DNA from: Paramarasmius palmivorus
Lineage: Eukaryota > Basidiomycota > Agaricomycetes > Agaricales > Marasmiaceae
NCBI GenBank assembly: GCA_037176845.1
Contig: JAYKXP010000036.1
Location: 1-64,000, forward strand
DNA: 64,000 bases
Direction: 5' to 3'
How positions within the stretch are numbered: the first letter of the stretch is position 1; the number at the start of each line of letters is the position of its first letter. The position numbers were made by a program, and so were the translations under genes. Below the pieces are notes generated by a model, which was not told where the DNA came from, did no database searches, and was given only the letters and a program-made list of their open reading frames with translations. Positions 23,018 to 33,191 of this stretch are shown piece after piece.

Positions 23018-24306
23018 TCAAGTGGGCAGTTCGGGTTTTGTGTTGGAGAGGTTTCTGGGAAAAGATTTTGAGGCTTGCGTCAAACGATCATCATCTATAC
23101 TGCATTGTAGGCCTATGCGTGTTATAATCAATGTTGGGGCAATTCCCTGTTTTGATGTGATTAAAAGGGACAAAATCTTTGATGAACATTTCAAAACGTA
23201 CCACCATTTGAATCAAGGAGAAGTAAGCTATCTTCGCAGGGATCACTACTGCCACTGACAGGTCATTTCTGTCCAATTGACGTGATCTCAAGATCGCGTA
23301 GATTGCTAACGCAGCTGGATACAGAATCCCAGACTCGAGGCTTTCGTGGTATTAGATACGTGAGATGGAAGGAAAGATATAACGCACCAGATAGCAATCA
23401 CAGTTTTGTACATCCGCTGAACACCAGGGCCGAGGAGAGCAAGGTTCTGGCGTATTATATAGTAAATCCTTCCCGCTTTATTTTCGTTCAGCGTACGAGA
23501 TGAAATCGAGAGCGGAGAACTGAGAACTGACCTATCATTGTCGTCAGGACAAGATTTGAAGACAGAGCACCATAGAGAAATACGACGATCAAGTTAGGCG
23601 GGCTTGAATGTGCAACAACATCAAGAAACTCATCCCCTCCATTACCTTGAAGTTTATAGCTCAGAACGGTGACGACTATTGCTGCCACTGAGTTTGCGCA
23701 TTAGATTAATACTAATAGCCTTTGATATGTAGCCACTGATAGTAGCAGTATGAGACTCACCGTTACTTGCAACGCATAAAACCACGGGGGCAACAATAAC
23801 CTTTACGCGGCATGCCCATATTATGTAGCACCGCCATAACTGGCATTCGTTCAGTCTAAAGGGTAAGCAAAGACAGTGAAATACTACCAGGAGCATGTCT
23901 GCTACAACACTGGGAAAGATTACAGTTAGATTTTGTTAGACCAGGACCATCGCAACAAATTACTTTGCAGTAATAAGTGTTACTATTGACCCCATATAAG
24001 ATGAGTTTCTAGTATGCCTGTTAAATATGCCAACGAGGATTTAGGATATGAACCTTACAGAGTAGCGACATTTAATGACAGGTGGAATGCAGCATTTGCT
24101 TTGCTGACCGTGTTCAGGGTGTTGAAGGCGATACCGATTGTCGCCAAAGCAAAGAGAACGATGATAAACATCAAATGTGCATGAAACCCAGGCCGTTTCT
24201 GCCGTACGATAAATTTGACAGATAGGCTGAATAGTACTGCATATGTTCCTGGAATAAAGACAGTGAGGTTCCATCCAGTAGTTGGCGTGGGCGTGTGGTG
24301 TACCAT
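23018..24306 (-). CDS. 7TM-like membrane protein of a common agaric family, unknown function
   Basis: Rebuilt from about eight small exons. The first (24306 down to about 24055) reads MVHHTPTPTTGWNLTVFIPG, then TYAVLFSLSVKFIV and LMFIIVLFALATIGIAFNTL. Later exons read VTLITANVVADMLL, LWRCYIIWACRVKVIVAPVV, NLIVVFLYGALSSNLVLTTM, AGRIYYIIRQN, LAIYAILRSRQ, VVIPAKIAYFSLIQMV and finally GIAPTLIITRIGL, ending at the stop 23018-23020. The order of RCY-IW, AGRIYYI and GIAPTLII is characteristic of a large, uncharacterised seven-helix family expanded in mushroom-forming fungi. No frame is broken, but the exon around 23340-23400 is hard to place. It may act as a receptor or transporter; nothing in the sequence decides. 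Confidence 0.65.
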
Positions 24307-24957
24307 AGATGAAATAGCTGATCTTCACAAAAGAGCAGGTTGAGATTAAGAATCCTGTGAAGCATATCCACGTACGATACTTGGCACCAGAAAGACCGTT
24401 AATGTTGGTGGTTGAGCCTGGAGAGTGTCAAAACATCTTGAGGTCATGATGCAAAGTAGAAGCCATCAGGATCTTGTCTACAGTTTATATCAGAAGTATC
24501 ACAATTAATCAATAACAGGTTGGCAAATGAAAATGGAACATCTACTCAGATTGCAGTTAACTGACGGTCTATTTCACCAGTAGTAAAGGAAGCCTGATAC
24601 ACTGATGGTCACTAGGCCTGTGCATCTGAGTCGAGGGATGTGGTCAAGGGATACAGTGGTCCCGGCGAGAGACTCGGAGGAGACTCAGAACGTGAGAAAA
24701 TATACCTGTAGTGCCCCTCGAGCCGAGTCTCATCTCACGGGGAAGGCACTTAAACAAATAAATACCAACTATCGAATACGTAGACATTGGCCATTATTTT
24801 GTGGTAAATCTACATGTCAAGACAAGGGAGGTGCATTAAACGGGAAAAGCCCATCGGGTGAAAACACGTCGACAGAGGATCGGAACTATGATGAGAGGCT
24901 AGAAACCTGAATCAGCTATACGTTTAAATGAGTCAGATTAAAGTCGAAGTACCAGAG
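24307..24957. other. Intergenic, no gene seen
   Basis: Upstream region of the 7TM-like gene and 3' flank of the next minus-strand gene. No supported coding sequence. Confidence 0.35.
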
Positions 24958-26544
24958 TCACCCTATATGTGGGATAAATGTTGTCCATTGAATAGTTTGG
25001 TATGCGCTCGACGGCAAATTCCGCAGAGCCATGAATGCAAGGACTACCAATGTTACTCGGAATACGGCATATGAGATGGCGAGTAGAAAGGCAATGGCAG
25101 TCGTTATGTTGTTTAACCAGTCCGGAATTGAGTTCCACAGTTTCTTCTCATATCCATGCAAGAAGGCCATCACGATGGGTGCAGCCGCGACTGCAACCGC
25201 AGCTACACGCCAGAGCAGCTGTTCAGTGTGCGTTGGAAATTGGAACGCCCAAGGAATGCAGTGGATGGCACCAAATAAAGCTGCGATTCCATAGACAGCA
25301 ATAACGAGAAGGGGTCGGTCCTCGTGCAATCTGGAGGAGAGCAGGACTGCCATATCTTTATCATCTTCGTCAGATAGAAGGTCGGCGGACACGAGAAAAA
25401 TGTGCACGAAGATCCATATTGGAAGGAGTGTTAGCTGCCATAGCCACTCCGTTCCAGTGGTAGGGTGACCTTCCCACCAGATATAGGCAACTACCGAACC
25501 AACGATATTGCCGAATGAGCTTTTCCGTTTATCCTGCAGCTGGCTATCAATTCTAGCGTCCTTTGGCCGCCAGTTTACGCGGATGGAATGCCTGACACGA
25601 AGTGGTTTGTTCCACCACAAGAAATAGGTAATGAAATTGAGAATAGCGAAGCCAACCGTGATGATCTCGAGTTCGGTGACGGCCAGTCCTGCCACGGCAC
25701 GAGTGACGACTTGGAGGATAAACCAAGTCGTTTGCACAATGGCGATGGATTTAGAAATAACGTCGGCGTGGCTTCTGTCCCTGACCTCGTCCTCTATGAT
25801 GGTAATGTATCCTTTAGCAACGAGAAACTCGAGAAGGTCTGGAGGCTCGGGGCTTGTGAGTGGCCTGTTTTCCTGATCAGCATTGATTGTGGCGGAGCGC
25901 TCATGGAGTATCGGAAGCGAATCTGGTGCCTTCTCGTCCGCATCATCATTCTGTAGGTGTTTAGGATGACACAGTATCACAGAGGCCAAATCAAACCTTG
26001 AAACTCACCATAGTGTCCGGATCATCATGGTGTTTTTGGTGGTAGGCCTTGATTTCTTCAAGATATCCCTCGGCCTGGCCTTCATATGGCTGATCTCCGT
26101 TCATGCCTCTATCCCTGTCCCATATGTACCCACGGAACGTTTCCCCATCATAGAGTGCAAAGCCTCCCATTATCACGAAGAACCCATGTGTTATTCCCCA
26201 TCCGTATTCTAGATTAGACTATTCAGCACTGTTTCGCCTTGTGATCTAGAATCGATGAACTTACTCGCAAATCTCTTTCCAATCTCTTTCGCAGAAGCCC
26301 GCTGTCTCATTGCCCACAAGATCATGAATTCGGGCGCGAGTAGGGCAATGACCATTAACTCGATGTTTTGATATATCACGACTGCCCAGTGTGTGCCGAT
26401 GACTGGTATATTGGGGTGAATCGCGACCCAGGTGCAGATGAAGATGACCGAAAGGCAACTCCATATGATCTGGCTGACGGTTCTGCATCCGTTGATATCG
26501 ACGCATTTTCCAGTTGCGTGGTCGAGGAGAGTGGTGTTGTCCAT
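24958..26544 (-). CDS. Multi-pass membrane protein, four-copy family, most complete copy
   Basis: Function unknown. The start at 26544 (MDNTTLLDHATGKCVDINGC) is followed by WSCLSVIFICTWVAIHPNIP, APEFMILWAMRQR, an exon with THGFFVIMGGFALYDGETF, and a long last exon (24958 to about 25950). That exon holds RSHADVISKSIAIVQTTWF, LEIITVGFAILNFITYFLWW, WLWQLTLLPIWIFVHIFLV, FGAIHCIPWAFQFPTHTEQ and a final helix before QWTTFIPHIG. I count eight hydrophobic helices. The frame is intact and catalytic motifs are absent. Unlike copies at 21738 and 63439 there is no in-frame MLLLYALARP-like start. A similar hydrophobic stretch (LLQPTILPAFAFARLIT) lies just upstream in another frame without an ATG. It may therefore have lost its signal anchor, or use an unseen exon. 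Confidence 0.8.
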
Positions 26545-26906
26545 GGAATAGCGAGGGGATCAGAGGTGATGAGTCTCGCAAAAGCAAAAGCGGGGAGAAT
26601 CGTGGGCTGGAGTAGGCGTACTATGCGTAGCTATGCGGTGCATATATTAATTTTACCTGGCACACATGTTTTCCTCACCTCTTTGACAGCTAGAATGTAT
26701 TGGCGCCAGACCAGTGATTGATCGCTGATAGATGAAATTGGCAAGCGCAAAACGTCAAAATTAGCGCTAGAACTGAATGGCAAAAAAGCACATGTGATTC
26801 GAGCGCCGCAGGAGAAGAAGATGCCCTAAGAAACGTGAGGTGTCGATTCAGTCCCTTCCATGTCCTCTGTCTAGTACAAATAGTGACACTACCAGCTGCA
26901 GCCCTG
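26545..26906. other. Intergenic, upstream of the membrane gene
   Basis: Includes the out-of-frame hydrophobic stretch described for the neighbouring gene. No other feature is seen. Confidence 0.35.
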
Positions 26907-27891
26907 TTAATACCATGGCTTGTGCTCGAAACGTACAATTCCGCGCTCTAAACATTTTGGGAATAATAGCTCCAGCCTCTTGGATATCAATCCCTCGTTC
27001 ACTGTTGAGTCCTCCCCATCAAGGCCATCCATCTCCCCAGAGTAGTACTCCGTGAAGTTGATATCCTCGACAACAGTGACCGTTACCACCACCTCTTTCA
27101 ATTCCGGGAAGACATCTTGATCTGCGAGTATCGTGTCACCGCTCTTCCATTTGCGTGCTTCAACCTCCAAGGAGACGTCTCCGTCTGAAGCCAAATCCGT
27201 CCAGACTTGTATTTCCAGCCGTTTTAGGGATTTTCCTGGTATTGCCTTGACCATCTCTTCGAGGGATAACAGGGAGAGTGGTCGGTCATTTCCGATATCG
27301 TAGAAGTAGATCAGTTCGAGACTGACACTCTCGAGACCGTTAGAATGTGCTAAAACCTCATGGGATATAAACGATTCTGCAAAGAATTGGTCAGCTAACA
27401 CTCCTTGCTATCGTATAGAACACGTACGCAGTATCGCCCTCAGTTGCACTCTCGCTTCCTCGAGAGCCATTACTTCCGGCATATCGCCCACATCCCGACC
27501 CGACAGACCCAGCGCAAGCTTCAAATGCTTCACAGAACCTCCAGCCGCCTGCAAGTATCTCGCAAAAGCAGGCATGTCAACATCGTCCATGTAGTCGAGG
27601 CGTATAGCGAGTTTCCGCAATGATACGGCCTTGTGCACCCGCAGCCATTCCCAGAGGAGACGAATGGGGAAGTTGCAGGGGATATGTAGGCCGGTCATAT
27701 CGAACTCCTCTAATCCAACAGGTGCACATCCGATATTCTCGGCGAGGTGTAGCACTTCTGCTTCATCCAGAGGTACCCGTTCTCCCAGCTCAGCATCCTC
27801 TACCCCATTCTCATCATCGTCCTCCTCTTCGGCATCGCTACTAGAATTGACCACGTCCTTCGCCTTATCACCAAATGGATCCATCTGCAAC

Positions 27892-27896
27892 ACGCG
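27892..27896. repeat. Target site duplication, left copy
   Basis: ACGCG, repeated exactly at 32599-32603 on the other side of the retrotransposon. Five bases is the usual duplication length for Copia integrase. Confidence 0.9.
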
Positions 27897-28097
27897 TGTC
27901 GTGGTACTATGAATGATCACATCTATTCTAAGGCTCGTAGAGCCCTTTTATACCTACGTACATATATCTAGAATATTCATGTAAGTACTGTACTACCTAT
28001 GAGCTGAGTAATCTACTGAGTAAGTACGAAGGGAAGGGAAAGGAATAGAAAGTTAAATTTGAAAATCATCGTTCCCGAACTATCCGTATCCACAACA
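27897..28097 (-). repeat. Left LTR (3' LTR of the element)
   Basis: 201 bases, starting TGTCGTGG and ending CCACAACA on the plus strand, so with TG...CA ends and imperfect terminal inverted repeats. In element orientation it contains TATAAAAG (about 27943-27952), a likely promoter. No difference from 32398-32598 was seen. Confidence 0.95.
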
Positions 28098-28109
28098 CTC
28101 CCCCTCAAG
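28098..28109 (-). other. Polypurine tract
   Basis: In element orientation this reads CTTGAGGGGGAG and directly abuts the 3' LTR. It primes plus-strand DNA synthesis. The gag-pol stop codon (28105-28107) lies inside it. Confidence 0.8.
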
Positions 28110-31100
28110 CGCGAGACATCCCGAGAAGGTCTACGAGGTGTTCGTGCTTGCCTCGGCTAAGTCCCTTGGTGAGAATATCCGCCGTATTGTCGTCCGTTGC
28201 GCAGTAGTGAACTGTTACCTGGTTAGAGGTAATCTTCTCGCGAATGAAATGATGCCGGATGTCAATGTGTTTTGAGCGGGCGTGAAATCCGGAGTTCTGG
28301 GCGAAGGAGATGGTTCCGTGATTGTCGACGAATATATTGGTGGGATGCTGAGGTGCGAGACCAAGTTCCGAGAACATGGTGCGGAGCCATAGAGCCTCGC
28401 GAGTAGCGGCGGCGAGTGCCATGTACTCGGCTTCCATGCTCGAGAGTGCAACGGTGGGCTGTTTCTTGGAGTTCCAAGTCACGGCTCCCCCTGCATGCAT
28501 GGATACGTACCCGGAGATGGATCGGCGGTCGTCCGTGTTGTTTCCCCAATCAGCGTCGCTGAAAATCGACAAGTCGTCGTCGATTGATGACGAGTACTTG
28601 ATGCCGAGATGTAAAGTCCCTTTGAGGTATCGAAGAACTCGTTTGGCAGCGGTGAGGTGAGTAGGACCAGGGTTGGTGTTGTATTGGGAAAGGGTTTGTA
28701 CGGCAAACGAAATGTCGGGTCGAGTGGTGATGGCAGCGTACATGAGGGATCCAACGATGTTTTGATAGACGGACTTGATTTCCGGGTAGGATTCTGAGTC
28801 GGAGAGTTTGGTAAGTTTGATGTGAGTGTCGATGGGGGTGTGAACAGGGTTGCATTGGGCCATCTTGTACCGCTCGAGAATCCGGGTGATGTACTGGGTC
28901 TGTGTGAGGGTGATGGAGTGGGAGTCTCGGCGAATTTCCATGCCCAGGAGCTGGCGTAATTCACCGAGTTTGTTGATGGAGAATTCGGATGCGAGTTGGG
29001 ACTCGACTTCGGTCATCAACGCGTCGTTAGAGGCGAAAATTGACATGTCGTCGACGTGTACAGCAACAATGACGACTCCATGTTCAGATCTTCGGATATA
29101 GACACATTGATCTGAAAATAAACGAATGAAACCATATTTTTGAAATCTGGAGTCCATGGTAAGGTTCCATACCCGGCCAGCCTGTTTGAGGCCGTAAAGT
29201 GACTTTTCCAACTTGCAGACTCGGGTGGTCCCATCCTCATATCCCTCCGGTTGCATCATATAGATTTCTTCGTCAAGTTTCCCGTTGAGGTATGCTCCAA
29301 TGACATCGACAACGTGAACTTTGAGGTTGTAGCGGGCGGCAAGAGAAATGAGTAGTCGGATGGTTTCAATACGGACCACGGGAGCGAAAGTTTCGTCGTA
29401 GTCAATGCCGGGGACTTGTGAGAAGCCTTTGGCGACGAGTCGGGCCTTGTAGCGAGTGATGTTGCCGGCGTCGTCGCGTTTGAGTCGAAAAACCCATTTG
29501 TTGGAGATGGCGGTCCGGTCAGGTGGGCATGACGTAAGCGTGTAAGTTTGCAGTTTGTTGAGCTGCGCAATCTCTGCATCCATTGCCTCCTTCCACTTTG
29601 GCCAGTCTGGGCGAGATTTGGCCTCGGAAACGGTAAGTGGTTCGCTTATTTGGGATTCTGGAATTGCTGGAAAAGCAAGTGCTGCAGTGTCTGGCTCCGA
29701 ATCAAGACTCGAAGATGGTACTCTGGTTTTCCACGCATCTGGTGTGTTGGATGAGCGGGATCTGGGATTGTTGAGGAGCCGGTAGTCTATGGGGTTGGCT
29801 TTGGTGGCTCTGGGGATGTAGGAACGAGGAGGTGGTGCAGGTTTGGGCGCTCTAGGTGCAGGTTTAGAAGGTTGAGCTGGCTGGATGGGTGAATTGGGTG
29901 GAGATGACTCAGATGGGGTATCCTGAGGTACGTCTGGCTTGTTTTCTTGTGTCGGTGACTCGGAATGATGGGTAACTGAATACTCAGATGGTTTTCGCTC
30001 CCCCTCGAGTGCCGACACGGGTACCGGAATCTCAGAAGACTCGGTTTGCGTCTCCGGCGAGAAGATAACATTACGTGACGTCAAGACTTTTCGGGCTTCA
30101 GGGTTGTAGTATCGCCATGCGCGGGATTCGTCTGAGAGGCCAGTGAAGCGAAAGGGGCGTGATTTAGAGGTGAGTTTCTGGTTCTTTCCGTCCTGGCGTA
30201 GAACCCAGCACGGGCTGCCGAATTCACGCAACATGCTGACGTCTGGTTTCTTCCCCCAGAAAGCCTCGTGGGGGGTGATATCTTGCTTCAAGGCACGCGT
30301 TGGGGATCGGTTCTTGAGGTAAACGGCGTACGCGAGTGCTTCAGGCCAGAGGAAAAGGGGTAAATCATGCTCGGCTAACATAGCGCGAGCTTTTTCGACA
30401 AGTGTGCGATTGAGTCGTTCGGCGACTCCGTTCTGTTGAGGTGAGTGTGGTGCCGTGATTTCGCAGCGTATCCCCTCATCAGCTAGGTATTTCTTGACTT
30501 TGGCAGATACATATTCTCCGCCGTTGTCAAAACGATAACATTGAACCTTCTTGCCAGTCTGGGTGCGAATGTAGGCCGTATATTGCTTGATTTTCTCTTC
30601 TGCTTCTGACTTTTGCTTCATAAACAGGATCACAGTGCGCCGGGTAGCACCGTCGGTAAAGGAAATGAAGTAACGTTCCCGGGAAATGCCATTGGTGCGA
30701 GCGGGTCCCCATACGTCGGTGAAGGTAATTTGCCCAATTTCCGTGTACTCGGTGTCTGACTCGTTTGGGAAGGGGAAGACATGCTGTTTAGCACGGGTGC
30801 AGCCTTCGCAGTCGAAGGTGAGTGGACTGTCATGGTCTATGGCCATTCCAGTGACCATTCCCTTATCTTGCAGGAGTTTGATGGACTTGGGCGTGATGTG
30901 TCCAAAGGCGCAGTGCCAATCCTTCCAGGTACGGGCTGATGGATTTGATGGGAACGCGAGCGTAGGCATTTCGGGAGTTGATGGGGAAGAAGGGATGGAG
31001 AGAGAAGCGAAGCGGGGTGAGCTGCGGGTAACGGTGACCACATAGAGGTTGCCGACGCGTTTTCCGCGGATAACTTCACGCGGAGAAGGGCCTGGTGACA

Positions 31101-32295
31101 TGACTGATAGATAGTTTCCCTCGAAATGTAATGAGAAGCCTGCACGGGTCATAGGACCAACTGAAATGAGATTGAATGGTGCATCAGGGACATGTAGTGC
31201 GTTCTGGAGTGTGATGTTGAATGCACGAGTGCCGTGATGAGTTGCGATGCATGCGGTGCCTCTTCCGAGGGCTGACTGACGACCAAATCCCATGACTGAA
31301 TGTCCAGGGGTCTCCTGATAAGATGTAAACAAAGATTTATTGCGTACAATGTGCTTCGTAGTAGCAGAGTCTATTAACCATGCATCAGGAGGGAGTTTAC
31401 TATCTACTGAATCCGAAGCCATGAACGTATAGTCCGAATCCAGTGTTGAGGGTGAGGACTCCTCTTCCTGAGTGACGTGAGCACGGTTGTTGCGGGACCT
31501 GGACTGCAGGGAACGCTCGTAGTTGCGTTTCTTCTGCTCAGGAGTGAAGGTCTTGCCAGCGGCAGTATCGCGGCATTCGGAAATGACGTGGTTGGCGCGT
31601 CCACAACCATAGCAACCGGTGGAGTTGGAATTCGGGGATGAGGGTTTGCCTTTGCCTTTCTTGAATCTGTTGGCAGCAAGCGCAACGTCATCGGAGCTGG
31701 GCTTGGCATCCTTGCGACGAGATTGTTCGAGGATCCGAGCGATGAGTTTGGTGGAGTTGTCGAGTGAGGAAGTGTCGACACCCTGAATGAAAGCATTCCA
31801 GGAGTCGGGTAGCGAGGTGAGAAGTGTGATGGAAAACTCATCTTCGGTAAGTTTTGAATCGAGGCTAGCAAGCTGTTGCCGATAACGCGTCATCGTTCGG
31901 ATGTGTTCCTCAATATCCTCTCCTTCTTGGCACTGGGCACGGAAAAGTTTTCGACGTGCCAGAACAATGCCGATGGCACCCTTGGGTTGGTACATGTCGG
32001 AGAGTGTCTTCCAGGCTGCTGCTGAGGTTGCGGAGTCGGAAATGTAGACAAGGGGTTCGTCGCCGACCCTGAGTCGGATGGCGGAAAGAGCTTGTCGGTC
32101 CTTCTTGATCCAAGCTTTGGTGTCGAGGTTATCATCCGGGAGGTTAGGCCTTGGGGCTGTGCCGAGAACGTAGTCATCGAGGCCCATGTCTGTAAGAATG
32201 TCAAGCATCTTTATCTTCCAGGTGGAGTAGTTCTCGACACCGGAGAGATGTTGGATGCGGTACGCGCTGGATGAAGCTGAATCGGATGAGGACAT
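28105..32295 (-). CDS. Copia gag-pol polyprotein
   Basis: A single 1,396-residue frame from the ATG at 32295. The order is a gag domain (about 1-200), a CCHC zinc knuckle CYGCGRANHVISEC (about 228-241), protease, integrase, reverse transcriptase and RNase H. The integrase has HCAFGH...CEGC zinc ligands (about 461-499) and a D-D-E core seen in FTDVWG (about 527), YRFDNGGEY (about 590) and NGVAERLNR (about 626). Reverse transcriptase motifs include KARLVAKGFSQ, DVIGAYLNG and the catalytic VHVDDMSIF. RNase H carries SSMEAEYMALA and FVDNHGTI. The protease motif reads WLIDSATTKHI, so the usual D-S/T-G is D-S-A here. No stop or frameshift is present. Gag and pol are fused with no recoding site, as is usual in Copia. 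Confidence 0.95.
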   Translation of the reverse strand: MSSSDSASSSAYRIQHLSGVENYSTWKIKMLDILTDMGLDDYVLGTAPRPNLPDDNLDTKAWIKKDRQALSAIRLRVGDEPLVYISDSATSAAAWKTLSDMYQPKGAIGIVLARRKLFRAQCQEGEDIEEHIRTMTRYRQQLASLDSKLTEDEFSITLLTSLPDSWNAFIQGVDTSSLDNSTKLIARILEQSRRKDAKPSSDDVALAANRFKKGKGKPSSPNSNSTGCYGCGRANHVISECRDTAAGKTFTPEQKKRNYERSLQSRSRNNRAHVTQEEESSPSTLDSDYTFMASDSVDSKLPPDAWLIDSATTKHIVRNKSLFTSYQETPGHSVMGFGRQSALGRGTACIATHHGTRAFNITLQNALHVPDAPFNLISVGPMTRAGFSLHFEGNYLSVMSPGPSPREVIRGKRVGNLYVVTVTRSSPRFASLSIPSSPSTPEMPTLAFPSNPSARTWKDWHCAFGHITPKSIKLLQDKGMVTGMAIDHDSPLTFDCEGCTRAKQHVFPFPNESDTEYTEIGQITFTDVWGPARTNGISRERYFISFTDGATRRTVILFMKQKSEAEEKIKQYTAYIRTQTGKKVQCYRFDNGGEYVSAKVKKYLADEGIRCEITAPHSPQQNGVAERLNRTLVEKARAMLAEHDLPLFLWPEALAYAVYLKNRSPTRALKQDITPHEAFWGKKPDVSMLREFGSPCWVLRQDGKNQKLTSKSRPFRFTGLSDESRAWRYYNPEARKVLTSRNVIFSPETQTESSEIPVPVSALEGERKPSEYSVTHHSESPTQENKPDVPQDTPSESSPPNSPIQPAQPSKPAPRAPKPAPPPRSYIPRATKANPIDYRLLNNPRSRSSNTPDAWKTRVPSSSLDSEPDTAALAFPAIPESQISEPLTVSEAKSRPDWPKWKEAMDAEIAQLNKLQTYTLTSCPPDRTAISNKWVFRLKRDDAGNITRYKARLVAKGFSQVPGIDYDETFAPVVRIETIRLLISLAARYNLKVHVVDVIGAYLNGKLDEEIYMMQPEGYEDGTTRVCKLEKSLYGLKQAGRVWNLTMDSRFQKYGFIRLFSDQCVYIRRSEHGVVIVAVHVDDMSIFASNDALMTEVESQLASEFSINKLGELRQLLGMEIRRDSHSITLTQTQYITRILERYKMAQCNPVHTPIDTHIKLTKLSDSESYPEIKSVYQNIVGSLMYAAITTRPDISFAVQTLSQYNTNPGPTHLTAAKRVLRYLKGTLHLGIKYSSSIDDDLSIFSDADWGNNTDDRRSISGYVSMHAGGAVTWNSKKQPTVALSSMEAEYMALAAATREALWLRTMFSELGLAPQHPTNIFVDNHGTISFAQNSGFHARSKHIDIRHHFIREKITSNQVTVHYCATDDNTADILTKGLSRGKHEHLVDLLGMSRA

Positions 32296-32379
32296 GACTG
32301 GGATGGTAAGGACAGTGTATTAGAGAGATGAGGACGAGTAAGAGCTGAGAGTAAAGACAGTAACGCGAGAATTCAGTAG

Positions 32380-32397
32380 GGCTCGGGGCCCATAACC
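32380..32397 (-). other. Primer-binding site matching the initiator Met-tRNA anticodon arm
   Basis: In element orientation the bases after the 5' LTR read GGTTATGGGCCCCGAGCC. Its complement contains GGGCCCATAACC, which resembles the anticodon stem-loop (CAU) of eukaryotic initiator tRNA-Met. Several Copia elements prime from such an internal half-tRNA. The match is recalled, not searched. Confidence 0.6.
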
Positions 32398-32598
32398 TGT
32401 CGTGGTACTATGAATGATCACATCTATTCTAAGGCTCGTAGAGCCCTTTTATACCTACGTACATATATCTAGAATATTCATGTAAGTACTGTACTACCTA
32501 TGAGCTGAGTAATCTACTGAGTAAGTACGAAGGGAAGGGAAAGGAATAGAAAGTTAAATTTGAAAATCATCGTTCCCGAACTATCCGTATCCACAACA
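32398..32598 (-). repeat. Right LTR (5' LTR of the element)
   Basis: 201 bases, apparently identical to 27897-28097. It is followed by ACGCG at 32599-32603, the second copy of the target duplication. Confidence 0.95.
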
Positions 32599-33191
32599 AC
32601 GCGCAAGTTCGGAAACTGGCACACGATACCCAGTAGCGACAGCACCTCCTCTACCGAGTTCGACGACAGAAACTGGGTGTCAAGTGACACGTACGAGCCC
32701 AGAGTCAACTGTGTTACCCGCGCCTTCACGTTCTCCGAGTCAAAAAACTGTTTCCATGCCTCTGAATACCTCGTCTTCCGATCCATGTTCGCCACCATTA
32801 ATCTCGTCAACGAAACCCATTTATCGGCATGCTTTGTGATAGGTGCCAACCACTCCCCTTCTGACAGTGATTCGAACCCGGGACCCTGAAAGCCATGTAA
32901 CTCCAGGTGTCGAATGGAGGTGTGGAATGTGCAGAGCGGATTGTCCAAGACTTCGACGAGTTCGTTGTATTTCCTCCAGAGACAGATTGTTATCTTTCCA
33001 AAGATGTGATGTCGACTGCGAGGGACCCATCTGGATGCAACAAGACCGCAGCTTTTGAGGGTTGGCTTGTCATCATGAAGGTAGTCGATTGTTCTGTCTA
33101 AGAGTTCTTGCGAAAAGACCTGAGGAGAAAAATCACGTTGGCATATGTTCTTTTAGTGGATGTAGAAGCTGGAACTCACTAAGACGGGCAT

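Larger units (their letters stand above)
27897..32598 (-). mobile_element. Complete Ty1/Copia LTR retrotransposon
   Basis: The element is 4,702 bases, flanked by ACGCG on both sides (27892-27896 and 32599-32603). It has two 201-base LTRs that look identical base for base. It runs right to left. A primer-binding site adjoins the right LTR, a polypurine tract adjoins the left LTR, and one 1,396-codon gag-pol frame lies between. The order integrase before reverse transcriptase places it in Copia. Intact LTRs, frame and target duplication point to a very recent insertion, and the element may still be active. Confidence 0.96.
26907..33191 (-). pseudogene. F-box/LRR protein gene split by a Copia retrotransposon
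   Basis: The first exon at 33191 (MPVL) is followed by FSQELLDRTIDYLHDDKPTL, CGLVASRWVPRSRHHIFGKI and TSIRHLELHGFQG up to FPNLR at 32604. The other half starts at 27896 with VLQMDPFGDKAKDVV. It continues through VSLRKLAIRLDYMDDVDMP, one more intron (about 27384-27425) and SFISHEVLAHSNG to the stop at 26907. Removing the element plus one copy of the 5-bp duplication rejoins the frame exactly (FPNLRVLQMDPFGD). The gene was therefore intact immediately before insertion. F-box proteins act as substrate receptors of SCF ubiquitin ligases. The two halves cannot now make the full protein. If the nucleus is paired in a dikaryon, the other haplotype may carry the empty site. Confidence 0.88.

Noticed and set aside
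28200..32290. Many open frames antisense or shifted to the Copia polyprotein
   Set aside because: They are shadows of the single gag-pol frame and have no independent motifs.
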